This document shows positions 17,034 to 25,511 of a stretch of 64,000 nt of DNA, piece after piece. The notes beneath the pieces were generated by a model. The model searched no databases. It worked only from the letters and a program-made list of their open reading frames with translations, and was not told where the DNA came from. Positions within the stretch are counted from its first letter, which is position 1. Every line of letters begins with the position of its first letter. The stretch is taken from assembly GCF_038002765.1 (NCBI RefSeq), contig NZ_JBBODE010000002.1, forward strand, positions 1,240,001 through 1,304,000, read 5' to 3'. Both the position numbers and the translations under genes were made by a program. The stretch comes from Peribacillus sp. FSL H8-0477. GTDB lineage: Bacteria > Bacillota > Bacilli > Bacillales > DSM-1321.

Positions 17034-19208
17034 ATGGTGGGAAAAACTGAAGATTTTCTTCGGATACAGCAGGAAAATCATACGTTATTGAGCCTTATTC
17101 AACAATATAAAGCGATTTTTGATCAAGCTTTTGAACCGTTTATTCTTACTGATGGTGAAAATCAAATTTGTTTTGTTAATCAACCAGCATGCAGTCTTTT
17201 TCAAGAAACAGAAGAAAATTTATTAGATGCTAAAATAACCGACCTGTTTACTGGAGCGGTAGCTTCTACGCTTTCTGCAGAAGATATTTATCCTTATACA
17301 GAAGGTAAGTACCAATGGAAGATACAACTTAGAGATGGTGCGATTAAGTCGATTGAATGCATCGTTCTGACGCTTAATATAGAGGGACATAAGTTATATA
17401 AAATAAAAGACATTACATCCGAACATCTGGCAGAACAGGAGAAACAAATGTCGATGAAAATGTTTAAAGATATGTTTCATCAGGCAGTCGACTGTATTGC
17501 AATCTATGACAGCAGTGGAATGGTAATGGATGTTAATGATGCTTTTTGTCAAGCTCTTCAATTAGAAAAACGACAAATTGTCGGAAAAAAAATCAACACA
17601 TTGGTCACTGCTGCGTACATAGAAGAGTGGCATAAAGGAATTCTTCATGTACATCATTCAGGTTCGTATAAGGGCGATGTAGAAATGGTTTCAAAAGGAA
17701 AAGTGATAAGTTTTGATTATACAACCAGCTCAAATAACATGAATGGGTTATTTATGTCTATTTTTAGGAATGTTACGGAAAGACGATTAATGGAACAGAA
17801 ACTTAAGAAAAGTGAACGAATTACTCAAGAATTATTAGAACAATCGATGGATGCCATCCTTTTCTCGGACAAGAACAATATTATTTTCAGGGTAAATGAT
17901 GCTGCCTGTAAAATTTTCGAAAACAACAAGGAAGATCTAATTGGGGGGAAAATCAGTCATTACATTTATAAAAAAGATGAGAAATACAATCAATTACTAG
18001 AGCATTTTGCAAAAGAAGGTTCAGTTCGTGGAGAACTATTTTTTAGAATGCCTAATAAACAGATTAAACTCCTTGAACTAACATCAAAGAAGCATGGAGA
18101 TGAAGGTTATAATTTGACGATTCTTCGGAATGTGAGTGAACGCTGGCGGATTGAAACGGAGCTCAGAGATAGTGAACGAAAATTCCGCAAGATATTTGAA
18201 GGTTCCTTAGATGGGATGATTCTGTGGAAATCATCCGAATTTATCGATATAAATGAAGCCGGTTTAAAAATACTTGAAATGTCAAAGCAGGAGTTGCTTC
18301 AAATTTCTATTCATTCACTAGTGGAAAAGAACTCGGTAAATAGAAAGTCAATACAAAATCATTTGGAAATGGTCTTCCGAAATGGGTCAGAAACTTCAGT
18401 TATGCCCTTAGTGATGCGAAATGGTAAAACGAAACATTTAGAGATATCAACCAGAGAAAATTTATACTCTGGCTTGCACCTTACCATCATTAGAGATGTT
18501 ACCGAAAATCTTGTCATGCAGGAACAAATTCGTAAATCAGATACTTTGAGTGTAGTGGGAGAGCTCGCTGCAGGAATTGCACATGAAATAAGAAACCCGA
18601 TGACTGCAGTAAAAGGATTTATTCAATTACTGCAGACGAGTGTTAAAGAAGATTTTAGTACCTATTTTCATGTAATCACGACTGAACTGAACCGAATCGA
18701 GACGATTATTACAGAATTTCTAGTTTTGGCTAAACCACAAGCTGTACATTATTTTAGTCAAAACATTAATAGCATTATGCTAGAAACACTTGAATTGATG
18801 GGCGCACAGGCACTGCTAGAAAATATTCAGTTTGAGAGTGATTTTGAGGAAAAGGAATTCCCAGTTTTTTGTGAGGCAAACCAACTTAAACAGGTGTTCA
18901 TTAATATTTTAAAAAACGCTATTGAAGTGATGCCTTCTGGAGGCATTGTTCGGGTGAAATCAAGAAGGTGGGGGACTAACCAAGTTCAAATTACGATAAC
19001 AGATGAAGGCCAAGGAATCCCAGAAGAAAAAATTAAAAAGCTAGGCGAACCTTTTTATACCACAAAGGATAGGGGAACGGGTCTGGGGCTTATGGTGAGT
19101 TATAAAATTATTGAAGAACATTCAGGTGTGATTAAAGTGGAAAGTGAAATAGGTAAAGGGAGCAGCTTTCATATTCGTCTCCCTCTTTATAAAGAAAAAA
19201 ATACGTAA
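17034..19208 (+). CDS. kinE: Soluble multi-PAS sensor histidine kinase (KinE-like)
   Basis: About 724 aa with no membrane segment. Four PAS domains are visible: ~25-130 (FEPFILTDGENQICFVNQ), ~145-255 (DCIAIYDSSGMVMDVND), ~270-375 (MDAILFSDKNNIIFRVND) and ~385-495 (LDGMILWKSSEFIDINE). A HisKA dimerisation domain follows with the phospho-acceptor in GIAHEIRNPMTAVKGF (~515), then an HATPase domain with NILKNAIEVMP, DEGQGIPEEKI and GTGLGLMV. The H-box is of the sporulation phosphorelay type (KinA-E), which feeds Spo0F. The position after ykrP matches kinE. ATG 17,034 fits AGGGGA better than 17,025. Which Kin orthologue it is remains uncertain from domain content alone. Confidence 0.75.
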   Translation: MVGKTEDFLRIQQENHTLLSLIQQYKAIFDQAFEPFILTDGENQICFVNQPACSLFQETEENLLDAKITDLFTGAVASTLSAEDIYPYTEGKYQWKIQLRDGAIKSIECIVLTLNIEGHKLYKIKDITSEHLAEQEKQMSMKMFKDMFHQAVDCIAIYDSSGMVMDVNDAFCQALQLEKRQIVGKKINTLVTAAYIEEWHKGILHVHHSGSYKGDVEMVSKGKVISFDYTTSSNNMNGLFMSIFRNVTERRLMEQKLKKSERITQELLEQSMDAILFSDKNNIIFRVNDAACKIFENNKEDLIGGKISHYIYKKDEKYNQLLEHFAKEGSVRGELFFRMPNKQIKLLELTSKKHGDEGYNLTILRNVSERWRIETELRDSERKFRKIFEGSLDGMILWKSSEFIDINEAGLKILEMSKQELLQISIHSLVEKNSVNRKSIQNHLEMVFRNGSETSVMPLVMRNGKTKHLEISTRENLYSGLHLTIIRDVTENLVMQEQIRKSDTLSVVGELAAGIAHEIRNPMTAVKGFIQLLQTSVKEDFSTYFHVITTELNRIETIITEFLVLAKPQAVHYFSQNINSIMLETLELMGAQALLENIQFESDFEEKEFPVFCEANQLKQVFINILKNAIEVMPSGGIVRVKSRRWGTNQVQITITDEGQGIPEEKIKKLGEPFYTTKDRGTGLGLMVSYKIIEEHSGVIKVESEIGKGSSFHIRLPLYKEKNT

Positions 19209-19214
19209 CATTTT

Positions 19215-19243
19215 AAAAAAAGGCTGCGGACGCAGCCTTTTTT
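19215..19243 (+). terminator. Bidirectional terminator between kinase and MFS gene
   Basis: AAAAAAAGGCTGCG-GA-CGCAGCCTTTTTT: 7-bp GC stem extended by A/T runs on both sides, serving both convergent genes. Confidence 0.85.
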
Positions 19244-19244
19244 G

Positions 19245-20459
19245 TCATTCCTGATGCCATCTTTTCAGCACAGTATCAGAAGGAAGAAGGAGAGTGAAAA
19301 TACCTAACAAAGGCAGAAATCCAATCCATTTAATAGTTGATGTAATACCTACAAAATCAGCTGCCATACCAAGTACCACGGATCCAACCGCTCCCATGCC
19401 AAATGCAAATCCTACCGTCAGCCCAGCCATGGTTCCGACTTTTCCCGGAAAGAGTTCTTGAGCGTATATAACTGTTACGGAAAAGCTAGTCATTATAACG
19501 AATCCTGCAAGTAATAAAAGGATGATGATGACTGAAGAAGATACATACGGCAGAATAATGGTAAAGGGAGCACTGCCTGCAAGAGAAAAGAAAATGATGT
19601 TTTTTCTGCCAAATCGGTCTGCTAAAGGACCTCCTAAAAAGGTTCCTAAAGCTCCAGCAGCCAAAAATGCAAAAAGATAAAGCTGTGAGGAACGAATAGT
19701 AAAATGATAATCGTGAATTAGATAAAACGCGTAGAAGTTAGTCATACAAGATATATACCATGATCGAGCAAAGATCAAAAAGAGGACAATACCTAACGCT
19801 TTGTAGATTTTTTGTTCAGGTTTTTTTGTCTGTTGTTTAGTAACCTTTTTTCCTATTGGAAAAGAAGATAGTCGTTCTTTGTACCAATTGGCGATTAAAA
19901 CTAAAAGAAAGACAGCGAGTAAAGCAACCGGTACAAACCATAGGGCTCCTTTTTGCCCATATGGCAGCAGGATAATCGCCGTTATTAAAGGTGCCAGTGC
20001 TTGGCCAGTGTTCCCGCCAACTTGATAGATTGATTGAGCAAGCCCTCGCCTTGTTCCACCCGCCATAAAGGCAACACGTGATCCCGCCGGGTGAAAAATG
20101 GCAGAACCAATTCCAATTAACATGACCGAGAACAAAATAACGGTATAGGATGGGGCTAGTCCTAAAAGGAGCATTCCGCATAGTGTACTTCCCATACCAA
20201 GAGGCAGGGCATATGAAAGAGGAAATGAATCCGTGTACCAACCAAAAATCGGCTGCATAACTGAAGCTACCATGTTTAAGGAAAAAGCAATCAAGCCAAG
20301 CTGGGTATAACTGAGTCCAAGAGATGTTTCAAGAATAGGAAACATGGCAGGCACAACAGCTTGGAGTGAATCATTGAGTAAGTGGCAGATGCCCATAATT
20401 ATCAGAATTCCATACGAAGTCTTAGAAGGAAGTTGTGCAGCTGTAGTCGATGATTCCAT
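19245..20459 (-). CDS. MFS efflux transporter, fosmidomycin-resistance (Fsr) type
   Basis: 404 aa with 12 predicted membrane helices. The first helix region GICHLLNDSLQAVVPAMFPIL is the Fsr-family signature (GxxHxxxDxxxxxxP). IFHPAGSRVAFMAGGTRRGLAQSIYQVGGNTGQALAPL (~118-155) is also typical of Fsr proteins. These are proton-driven exporters of small molecules such as fosmidomycin. ATG follows AAAGGAGCAG. It is divergent from an MhqR-like regulator, with 153 nt between, which contains an MhqR-like box, so a role in exporting quinones, phenolics or related electrophiles is suggested but unproven. Confidence 0.8.
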   Translation of the reverse strand: MESSTTAAQLPSKTSYGILIIMGICHLLNDSLQAVVPAMFPILETSLGLSYTQLGLIAFSLNMVASVMQPIFGWYTDSFPLSYALPLGMGSTLCGMLLLGLAPSYTVILFSVMLIGIGSAIFHPAGSRVAFMAGGTRRGLAQSIYQVGGNTGQALAPLITAIILLPYGQKGALWFVPVALLAVFLLVLIANWYKERLSSFPIGKKVTKQQTKKPEQKIYKALGIVLFLIFARSWYISCMTNFYAFYLIHDYHFTIRSSQLYLFAFLAAGALGTFLGGPLADRFGRKNIIFFSLAGSAPFTIILPYVSSSVIIILLLLAGFVIMTSFSVTVIYAQELFPGKVGTMAGLTVGFAFGMGAVGSVVLGMAADFVGITSTIKWIGFLPLLGIFTLLLPSDTVLKRWHQE

Positions 20460-20543
20460 ATGCTGCTCCTTTCTGACAAGTGGTGATGGTATTTTCCATT
20501 ATATATTAAAATAAACAGTAAAAGGGAGAGATAATGGAGTGAA

Positions 20544-20572
20544 TTGACAAGGTAGATTGTTTTTATTATAAT
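20544..20572 (+). promoter_or_regulatory. Consensus sigma-A promoter of the MhqR-like gene
   Basis: TTGACA (20,544-20,549) and TATAAT (20,567-20,572) with an exact 17-nt spacer: a perfect consensus promoter. The operator-like box directly follows the -10. Confidence 0.85.
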
Positions 20573-20590
20573 TAATTTGAATTCGAGATA
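20573..20590 (+). promoter_or_regulatory. MhqR-box-like operator
   Basis: The right half GAATTCGAGATA is identical to the right half of the published MhqR operator (TATCTCGAATTCGAGATA as I recall it); the left half is degenerate (TAATTT). It covers the predicted transcription start of the regulator and lies between the two divergent genes, suggesting autoregulation. The site match is seen; binding is inferred. Confidence 0.6.
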
Positions 20591-20613
20591 TTTTAAAAAA
20601 GGATGTGAAAACA

Positions 20614-21060
20614 ATGGGAAATGACAGCATCCAGCAGTCTCTAAAATTATTTATCGTCCTTTCCAGAGCCCACAGATCAATGAATGATGTTGTGAATAAA
20701 TATATTGCAAAACAAGGATTAAATCCGACTGAATTTGCAGTACTAGAGCTTCTGTACCATAAAGGAGAACAGCCACTTCAACAAATTGGGGGTAAAATTC
20801 TCCTTGCCAGTGGAAGTATTACGTATGTAGTAGATAAACTTGAGCAAAAAGAATTTCTTGAGCGAATTGCCTGTAAAAATGACAGACGTGTCACCTTTGC
20901 CAAAATTACTGAAAAGGGCAAAATCTTTATTGAAAGTATCTTCCCAGACCACGAAAAGAAAATTGATGACATTATGAATGTTTTGACTTCTGAAGAAAAA
21001 GAAATGGCTACTGAACTAATCAAAAAGATTGGCTACAATGCCTTAGATCAAGAACAATAA
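20614..21060 (+). CDS. mhqR: MarR-family regulator, MhqR-like
   Basis: 148 aa winged-helix MarR protein. Helix alpha-1 is FIVLSRAHRSMND. The DNA-binding core NPTEFAVLELLYHKGEQPLQQIGGKILLASGSITYVVDKLEQKEFLERIACKNDRR spans ~32-90 and includes the D-R-R wing. MhqR (YkvE) represses dioxygenase, reductase and hydrolase genes against quinones and catechols in B. subtilis and sits in the same genomic neighbourhood. ATG 20,614 follows AAAAGGATG at ~8 nt; the in-frame GTG at 20,605 is too close. An MhqR-like box overlaps its own promoter. Orthology is inferred from the core motif, context and operator. Confidence 0.75.
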   Translation: MGNDSIQQSLKLFIVLSRAHRSMNDVVNKYIAKQGLNPTEFAVLELLYHKGEQPLQQIGGKILLASGSITYVVDKLEQKEFLERIACKNDRRVTFAKITEKGKIFIESIFPDHEKKIDDIMNVLTSEEKEMATELIKKIGYNALDQEQ

Positions 21061-21061
21061 T

Positions 21062-21087
21062 AACCTTCCTATATGGAAGGTTTTTTG
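21062..21087 (+). terminator. Terminator after the MhqR-like gene
   Basis: AACCTTCC / GGAAGGTT stem with a 5-nt loop and T6. Confidence 0.85.
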
Positions 21088-21496
21088 TTCTTCACAGGAA
21101 GTATTGCTGGGAAATAACTATGCCCTAGGTGGTATTTATTGACTGTAAATAGTGCCCAGACGGGAATACGCTGCCTCTAGACGGGAATATACAAGAACCA
21201 GACGGGATTAACGAGGTCTCAGACGGGAATAAGGGCAGTCCAGACGGGATTAACGACATAAATGGGTAAAAAAAAGAGAAATACCCCCTATATAAATAGG
21301 AGTCATCTTGATTTCAAAATTAGATTTACAATTAAACACCTAATTTTTCAATGAAGCTCGATTGAACTAATCAATACAGTAATGAAATCCAGCTCAATTA
21401 TGCTAAACTTTACATCTCTAAGAAGGGATATCACTAGTTTAATAGAATACATAGTATGATGCATTATATGTAAATTAAGAGAGTGGAGTGAATAGA
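21088..21496. other. 409-bp intergenic region with repeat array and peptidase promoter region
   Basis: Apart from the 21-bp repeats at 21,158-21,262 I see no gene. From 21,263 to 21,496 the sequence is AT-rich and presumably holds the promoter of the M3 peptidase; a GAGTGGAGTG ribosome binding site precedes its ATG. Confidence 0.5.
21158..21262. repeat. Array of five units with exact 21-bp period, core AGACGGGAWTA
   Basis: The 11-mer AGACGGGAATA or AGACGGGATTA starts at 21,158, 21,179, 21,200, 21,221 and 21,242, exactly 21 bp apart each time. The intervening 10 bp differ in every unit. The array is clearly GC-richer than its surroundings. In one frame it reads repeated R-R-E-Y/R-R-D, but stops interrupt it, so coding is unlikely. 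Units are too short for CRISPR and there are no cas genes. It could be a protein-binding array spaced at two helical turns or a mobile or genome-dispersed repeat. Confidence 0.85.
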
Positions 21497-23191
21497 ATGA
21501 AATTCGAAACATTTGAATACAAACGGCCTGTGTTGGCTGAAGTGAAAGAGTCTTTTACTCAAGCTCTGAATACATTTATGGAAGCAGAGAATGTAAAAAT
21601 GCAGGGACAAGCGATGAATGAAATAAATACTTTGCGAAATAGTGTGAACAGCATGTTTGCCCTTTGTTCCATTAGACACTCAGTTGATACAACCGATTCT
21701 TTTTATAAAACGGAAATGGATTATGTAGATGAAGTAGGTCCGGAGTTAGAAGATCTAGAATCACAGTTTTATCAAGCGTTAGTAAGCTCTCCTTTTCGAA
21801 AGGAACTTGAAGCGGAGTACGGCAGTCAATTATTTGCTTTGGCAGATGCACAGCTTAAAACGTTTTCACCGGAAATTATTCCGTTACTTCAGCAAGAAAA
21901 TCGTCTGACGACACAATACTCACAGCTAATTGCTTCAGCCAAAATAGATTTTGAAGGGGAAGAAAGAACGCTTGCTCAGCTTCAGCCTTTCACAGAGTCT
22001 TCTGATCGGAATATTAGAAAAGGCGCGAGCCATGCTTATTTTGGTTTTTTTGAAGAAAATGAAAAGCAGTTGGATGATATCTATGATCAGCTTGTAAAGG
22101 TCCGGCACGAGATGGCATTGAAGCTAGGTTATAAAAACTTCGTTGAACTAGGGTATTATCGAATGGCCCGGACTGATTACAATGCTGAGAATGTTGCGAA
22201 CTATCGTAAACAAATCAAGGAATCGGTTGTTCCGCTGGTTAGTAAGTTGATGAAACGCCAAGCCAATCGTCTGAATCTTGACCATCTTACCTATTATGAT
22301 GAAACTTTTGAATTTCAAACAGGCAATGCTGTACCTAAGGGAGATGCAGATTGGATTATTGAAAATGGCAGAAAGATGTACCAGGAGCTTTCACCTGAAA
22401 CAGCTGAATTCTTTGAATTTATGATCGAAAATAACTTGATGGACCTTGTTGCTAAAAAAGGAAAAGAAGGCGGAGGGTATTGTTCGTTTATTGAGGATAT
22501 GCAAGCACCGTTTATCTTTTCCAATTTCAATGGGACTTCAGGGGATATTGACGTGTTGACCCATGAGGCGGGACATGCATTCCAAGTATATAGCAGCCGT
22601 TCGTTCACGGTTCCTGAATACTACTGGCCAACCTTTGAGGCTGCTGAGATTCATTCAATGAGTATGGAGTTTTTAACCTGGCCATGGATGGAGTTATTTT
22701 TTAAAGAAGATACAGATAAATATAAGTTCTCACATTTAAGTGGTGCGCTTACCTTTTTACCATATGGAGTGGCTGTAGATGAATATCAGCATTTCGTTTA
22801 TGAAAATCCTGAAGCCTCACCTGCTGACCGTAAGCAAGCATGGAGAGATATAGAAAAAATCTATCTTCCGAATCGTGATTATGAGGGGCAGGAATTTCTT
22901 GAAAACGGCGGATATTGGCAGCGCCAAGGCCATATTTATTCTACACCTTTTTATTATATTGACTATACGCTAGCCCAGCTATGTGCATTCCAATTTTGGA
23001 AACGTTCAATTGAGGGAGACGAAACAGCTTGGGAGGATTATATCCGTTTATGTAAGCTTGGAGGCAGTCAGTCTTTCTTGGAGCTTGTTGAATCCGCACA
23101 TCTTGTATCACCATTTGAAGAAGGAGCTGTTCAATCAGTAACTGCCGTTATTGACAAGTGGTTGTCTTCAATTGATGATGAGAAACTGTAA
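21497..23191 (+). CDS. M3-family oligoendopeptidase (PepF-like)
   Basis: 564 aa zinc metallopeptidase that cleaves short cytosolic peptides. The catalytic motif is VLTHEAGHAFQVY (HEAGH, ~353), with the third zinc ligand in FEAAEIHSMSMEFL (~383) and the substrate-binding Y/H region GHIYSTPFYYIDYTLAQ (~475). The all-helical N-terminal half is typical of the M3B oligoendopeptidase group, whose usual length is ~560. ATG 21,497 has GGAG 8 nt upstream; the GTG at 21,488 overlaps that site. Single gene, terminated by a hairpin at 23,208. Confidence 0.9.
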   Translation: MKFETFEYKRPVLAEVKESFTQALNTFMEAENVKMQGQAMNEINTLRNSVNSMFALCSIRHSVDTTDSFYKTEMDYVDEVGPELEDLESQFYQALVSSPFRKELEAEYGSQLFALADAQLKTFSPEIIPLLQQENRLTTQYSQLIASAKIDFEGEERTLAQLQPFTESSDRNIRKGASHAYFGFFEENEKQLDDIYDQLVKVRHEMALKLGYKNFVELGYYRMARTDYNAENVANYRKQIKESVVPLVSKLMKRQANRLNLDHLTYYDETFEFQTGNAVPKGDADWIIENGRKMYQELSPETAEFFEFMIENNLMDLVAKKGKEGGGYCSFIEDMQAPFIFSNFNGTSGDIDVLTHEAGHAFQVYSSRSFTVPEYYWPTFEAAEIHSMSMEFLTWPWMELFFKEDTDKYKFSHLSGALTFLPYGVAVDEYQHFVYENPEASPADRKQAWRDIEKIYLPNRDYEGQEFLENGGYWQRQGHIYSTPFYYIDYTLAQLCAFQFWKRSIEGDETAWEDYIRLCKLGGSQSFLELVESAHLVSPFEEGAVQSVTAVIDKWLSSIDDEKL

Positions 23192-23207
23192 ATAGGATAA
23201 GGTTGAA

Positions 23208-23243
23208 GAGAAGCTGTTTCTTTTTCTGGACAGCTTCTCTTTG
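23208..23243 (+). terminator. Hairpin after the M3 peptidase gene
   Basis: GAGAAGCTGT / ACAGCTTCTC, a perfect 10-bp stem followed by TTTGT. The U-tract is short, so termination may be partial. Confidence 0.6.
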
Positions 23244-23314
23244 TCGTTCAAAAGAGGGAAAGCCTGTCTTAAATATCCTCCCTGTCACATATACTCTTTA
23301 GGAGGGGGGATATA

Positions 23315-24358
23315 ATGCGTGCAAGGTGGACAGGCGCCTTCCAAATTGCTGCAGTTTATGTAGGAACGGTCGTCGGTGCGGGGTTTGCAACTGGAAGAGA
23401 AATAGCAGAGTTTTTTACTAAATATGGATTTTTAGGCTTTTTGGGAATCTTAATTGCCGGATATATATTTATTTATACGGGTTCAAAAATGATGATCTTA
23501 TCGGCACGTGCTCAAGCACGGACGTATGAAGAATTTAATCGTTTTTTATTTGGGAGAAAATTAGCACCCTTTGTTAATGTTTTTTTTCTTGTTATGTTGT
23601 TAGGTGTCACAGCTGTTATGATTTCTGGGGCAGGAGCTGTGTTTGAAGAGCAATTAGGTCTCTCGAGGCTGATTGGTGTAACGGTAACCATTATCGCCGC
23701 TTCGGTTATTTTAATGCTTGGGTTAAAAGGCTTATTCCTAGTTAACTCTTTCGTTGTGCCCATTATGGTTTTCTTTAGTGTGATGCTTTGTGTTTTAACG
23801 CTCGCTGATGGCAGTATACAGCCTAGTATGCTTTTCATGCCGAGTACAGTATCAATGGACGCTGTATTTTCTCCCTTCGCCTATGCGGCGTTTAACTTGG
23901 CTTTAGCTCAAGCCATCTTAATACCAGTGGCCTATGAAGTTAAGGATGAAAAGGTTATACGTGAGGGAGCCGTTTTGGGAGGGCTTTTTTTAACACTTAT
24001 TCTGCTGGCTGGGCATATATCTCTTTTGGCACTTCCCAACGTATTAACGTATGAAATACCAACAGCTGAACTGATGAAGAAAGCTGCTTCGGGATTGTAC
24101 TGGGTTTTTATTTTAGTTATTTACTGCGAAATTTTCACCTCAGTTATCGGCAATATTTTTGGACTGCAGAAGCAGATAAATTCTTATATAAAACTCCCCA
24201 ATTTATTGGTAACATTACTAATCTGTACGCTGTCTGTTATCATTGGTCAATTTGAATATGGTGCTCTTCTTAGTTATTTATATCCGATATTTGGTTACAT
24301 TAGTTTATTATTTTTATTCTTGATTTGGCTGGCTAAATTAAATAAACCGATGCATTAA
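23315..24358 (+). CDS. ykvI: YkvI-family membrane transporter
   Basis: 347 aa with ten or so hydrophobic helices, of the LeuT-like APC superfamily. The N-terminus AAVYVGTVVGAGFATGREIAEFF (~11-33) contains the unwound first helix typical of these carriers and of the YkvI family. Other conserved parts are ISGAGAVFEEQLG (~99) and YAAFNLALAQAILIPVAYEVKDEKVI (~192). The transported substrate is unknown; amino acid or related solute is inferred from fold. ATG follows GGAGGGGGG. It is monocistronic, ended by a strong bidirectional terminator. The position matches ykvI in B. subtilis. Confidence 0.8.
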   Translation: MRARWTGAFQIAAVYVGTVVGAGFATGREIAEFFTKYGFLGFLGILIAGYIFIYTGSKMMILSARAQARTYEEFNRFLFGRKLAPFVNVFFLVMLLGVTAVMISGAGAVFEEQLGLSRLIGVTVTIIAASVILMLGLKGLFLVNSFVVPIMVFFSVMLCVLTLADGSIQPSMLFMPSTVSMDAVFSPFAYAAFNLALAQAILIPVAYEVKDEKVIREGAVLGGLFLTLILLAGHISLLALPNVLTYEIPTAELMKKAASGLYWVFILVIYCEIFTSVIGNIFGLQKQINSYIKLPNLLVTLLICTLSVIIGQFEYGALLSYLYPIFGYISLLFLFLIWLAKLNKPMH

Positions 24359-24360
24359 AA

Positions 24361-24392
24361 AAAACGGAAGACAAGTAGGTCTTCCGTTTTTT
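24361..24392 (+). terminator. Bidirectional terminator between ykvI and lipoprotein gene
   Basis: AAAACGGAAGAC / GTCTTCCGTTTT, a 12-bp perfect stem with a 6-nt loop and flanking A and T runs. Confidence 0.85.
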
Positions 24393-24395
24393 GTA

Positions 24396-25109
24396 TTATT
24401 GTTTAATAATTGTACTGGCCATTTTAATGAAGGGATCACGATGATCTTCATCTTTGGTAGTAAATAAGGTAAGACGAGCAGGATTATTTTTATCCTTGAT
24501 TAAGACGGAGGTGACGACGTCATTTCCGTTTTTTGCTTCAAATATTGAACCGTTAGGTATTGAAAAATCCCCTGCATTCAAGGTTTCTATACTTTCGGAG
24601 ACGGAGCCAAGCTGGGCTTTTGCATTTTCTTCGGTTTCGTCCCAGTTTATATCAGCAGGGAGAATTTCAATTCTCATGAATACATCTTCTTTCCCTGATA
24701 ATAGAAGGACATCCTTCATCGGTTCTTCAGCAGACAGTTCATATTCAGGCAATACAAACATCGTGAAATGCTGATTATCGCTTGTGTTTAGAAAAGCAGT
24801 GTTTTGTTTATTTTCCCCATTCACGCTATAGTCAATATTTTGTTCGAGAATTCTAACTTTTTCTTTCTCAGTATCTTCAACTTTTTCTTTTGTTGCATCT
24901 TCCTCTTTTTCAGTGGTTTTATCTGATGAATCCGTTTCATTACTAGAATCGGTTGATGAACCATTCTTGGTTTCGTCCGAGGATTGATTACTTTCAGTCT
25001 CTTGAGGTGTAGAATCATTGGCTGTATCCTCTTTATCGCTTGTCCCACAACCTGTTAAAATAATCATTGACAGTAACGCGCCAGTAAATAAAAAACTAAT
25101 TTTTCTCAT
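24396..25109 (-). CDS. Lipoprotein with acidic Ser/Thr/Asp/Glu linker
   Basis: 237 aa. The signal peptide MRKISFLFTGALLSMIILTGC ends in the lipobox LTGC, so the mature protein is membrane-anchored outside the cell. Residues ~25-80 are a disordered linker of Ser, Thr, Asn, Asp, Glu and Lys. The C-terminal ~150 residues form a compact domain (QNTAFLNTSDNQHFTMFVLPEYEL ... TLFTTKDEDHRDPFIKMASTI) that I do not recognise. The start at 25,109 is chosen over 25,142 because AAGGGGGA lies just upstream and the signal peptide begins there. Divergent from nothing obvious; function unknown, possibly envelope or spore germination related. Confidence 0.7.
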   Translation of the reverse strand: MRKISFLFTGALLSMIILTGCGTSDKEDTANDSTPQETESNQSSDETKNGSSTDSSNETDSSDKTTEKEEDATKEKVEDTEKEKVRILEQNIDYSVNGENKQNTAFLNTSDNQHFTMFVLPEYELSAEEPMKDVLLLSGKEDVFMRIEILPADINWDETEENAKAQLGSVSESIETLNAGDFSIPNGSIFEAKNGNDVVTSVLIKDKNNPARLTLFTTKDEDHRDPFIKMASTIIKQ

Positions 25110-25212
25110 GTTTGTTTCCCCCTTGATATTATTGGTTGTCATAGAATCTGAATAAAAGCATCTCTAAAATCAATCGATTTCTGGGGAATGCTTTGACAAT
25201 AATGACGCATAT

Positions 25213-25251
25213 AAAAAGAAAAAGTTACACATTTTGCGACTTTTTCTTTTT
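25213..25251 (-). terminator. Long A/T-rich inverted repeat downstream of ykvS
   Basis: AAAAAGAAAAAGT and ACTTTTTCTTTTT form a perfect 13-bp stem around a 13-nt loop. On the minus strand it follows ykvS by 80 nt and ends in a T-rich arm. GC content of the stem is low, so efficiency is uncertain. Confidence 0.5.
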
Positions 25252-25331
25252 ATTTGGTATCGTGCAGAATCTAAAAACTTCTCTCAACTAGCTATCAAAG
25301 GGAAGGATAGATGTACGTAACCGTTATCATT

Positions 25332-25511
25332 TCATTGTTTGATAATTTTATAGTTTTTATGATTAACAACTGTTTTTTGCTCCAGATCGTAATCACGGTA
25401 ATTCTCCATATAGGTAACGTCCACAATTACCGAATTTTCGTTAACTTTTTCGACAATACCTTGTAATCCTTCGCGAAATTCAATAATATTTCCCACTTCA
25501 GCCTTTTTCAT
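25332..25511 (-). CDS. ykvS: YkvS-family small beta-rich protein (DUF2187)
   Basis: 59 aa, a single small domain: EVGNIIEFREGLQGIVEKVNENSVIVDVTYMENY then VVNHKNYKII, alternating beta strands resembling a KOW/SH3-like barrel. Length and sequence fit the YkvS/DUF2187 family. ATG 25,511 follows AAAGGGTGG; the GTG at 25,520 overlaps that site. The location after ykvI agrees with B. subtilis. Molecular function is not known; a nucleic-acid or metal-related role is only a guess from the fold. Confidence 0.8.
   Translation of the reverse strand: MKKAEVGNIIEFREGLQGIVEKVNENSVIVDVTYMENYRDYDLEQKTVVNHKNYKIIKQ

Noticed and set aside
19245..20459. Mobile resistance island around the Fsr-type exporter
   Set aside because: No transposase, integrase or direct repeats flank it, and the neighbouring MhqR-like regulator sits in its usual genomic setting.
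21152..21211. Repeat region as a coding gene (R-R-E-Y repeats)
   Set aside because: The frame is stopped after about three units, has no ribosome binding site, and other frames are also interrupted.
21158..21262. CRISPR array
   Set aside because: The repeat core is 11 bp with 10-bp inserts, far below CRISPR repeat and spacer sizes, and no cas genes are nearby.
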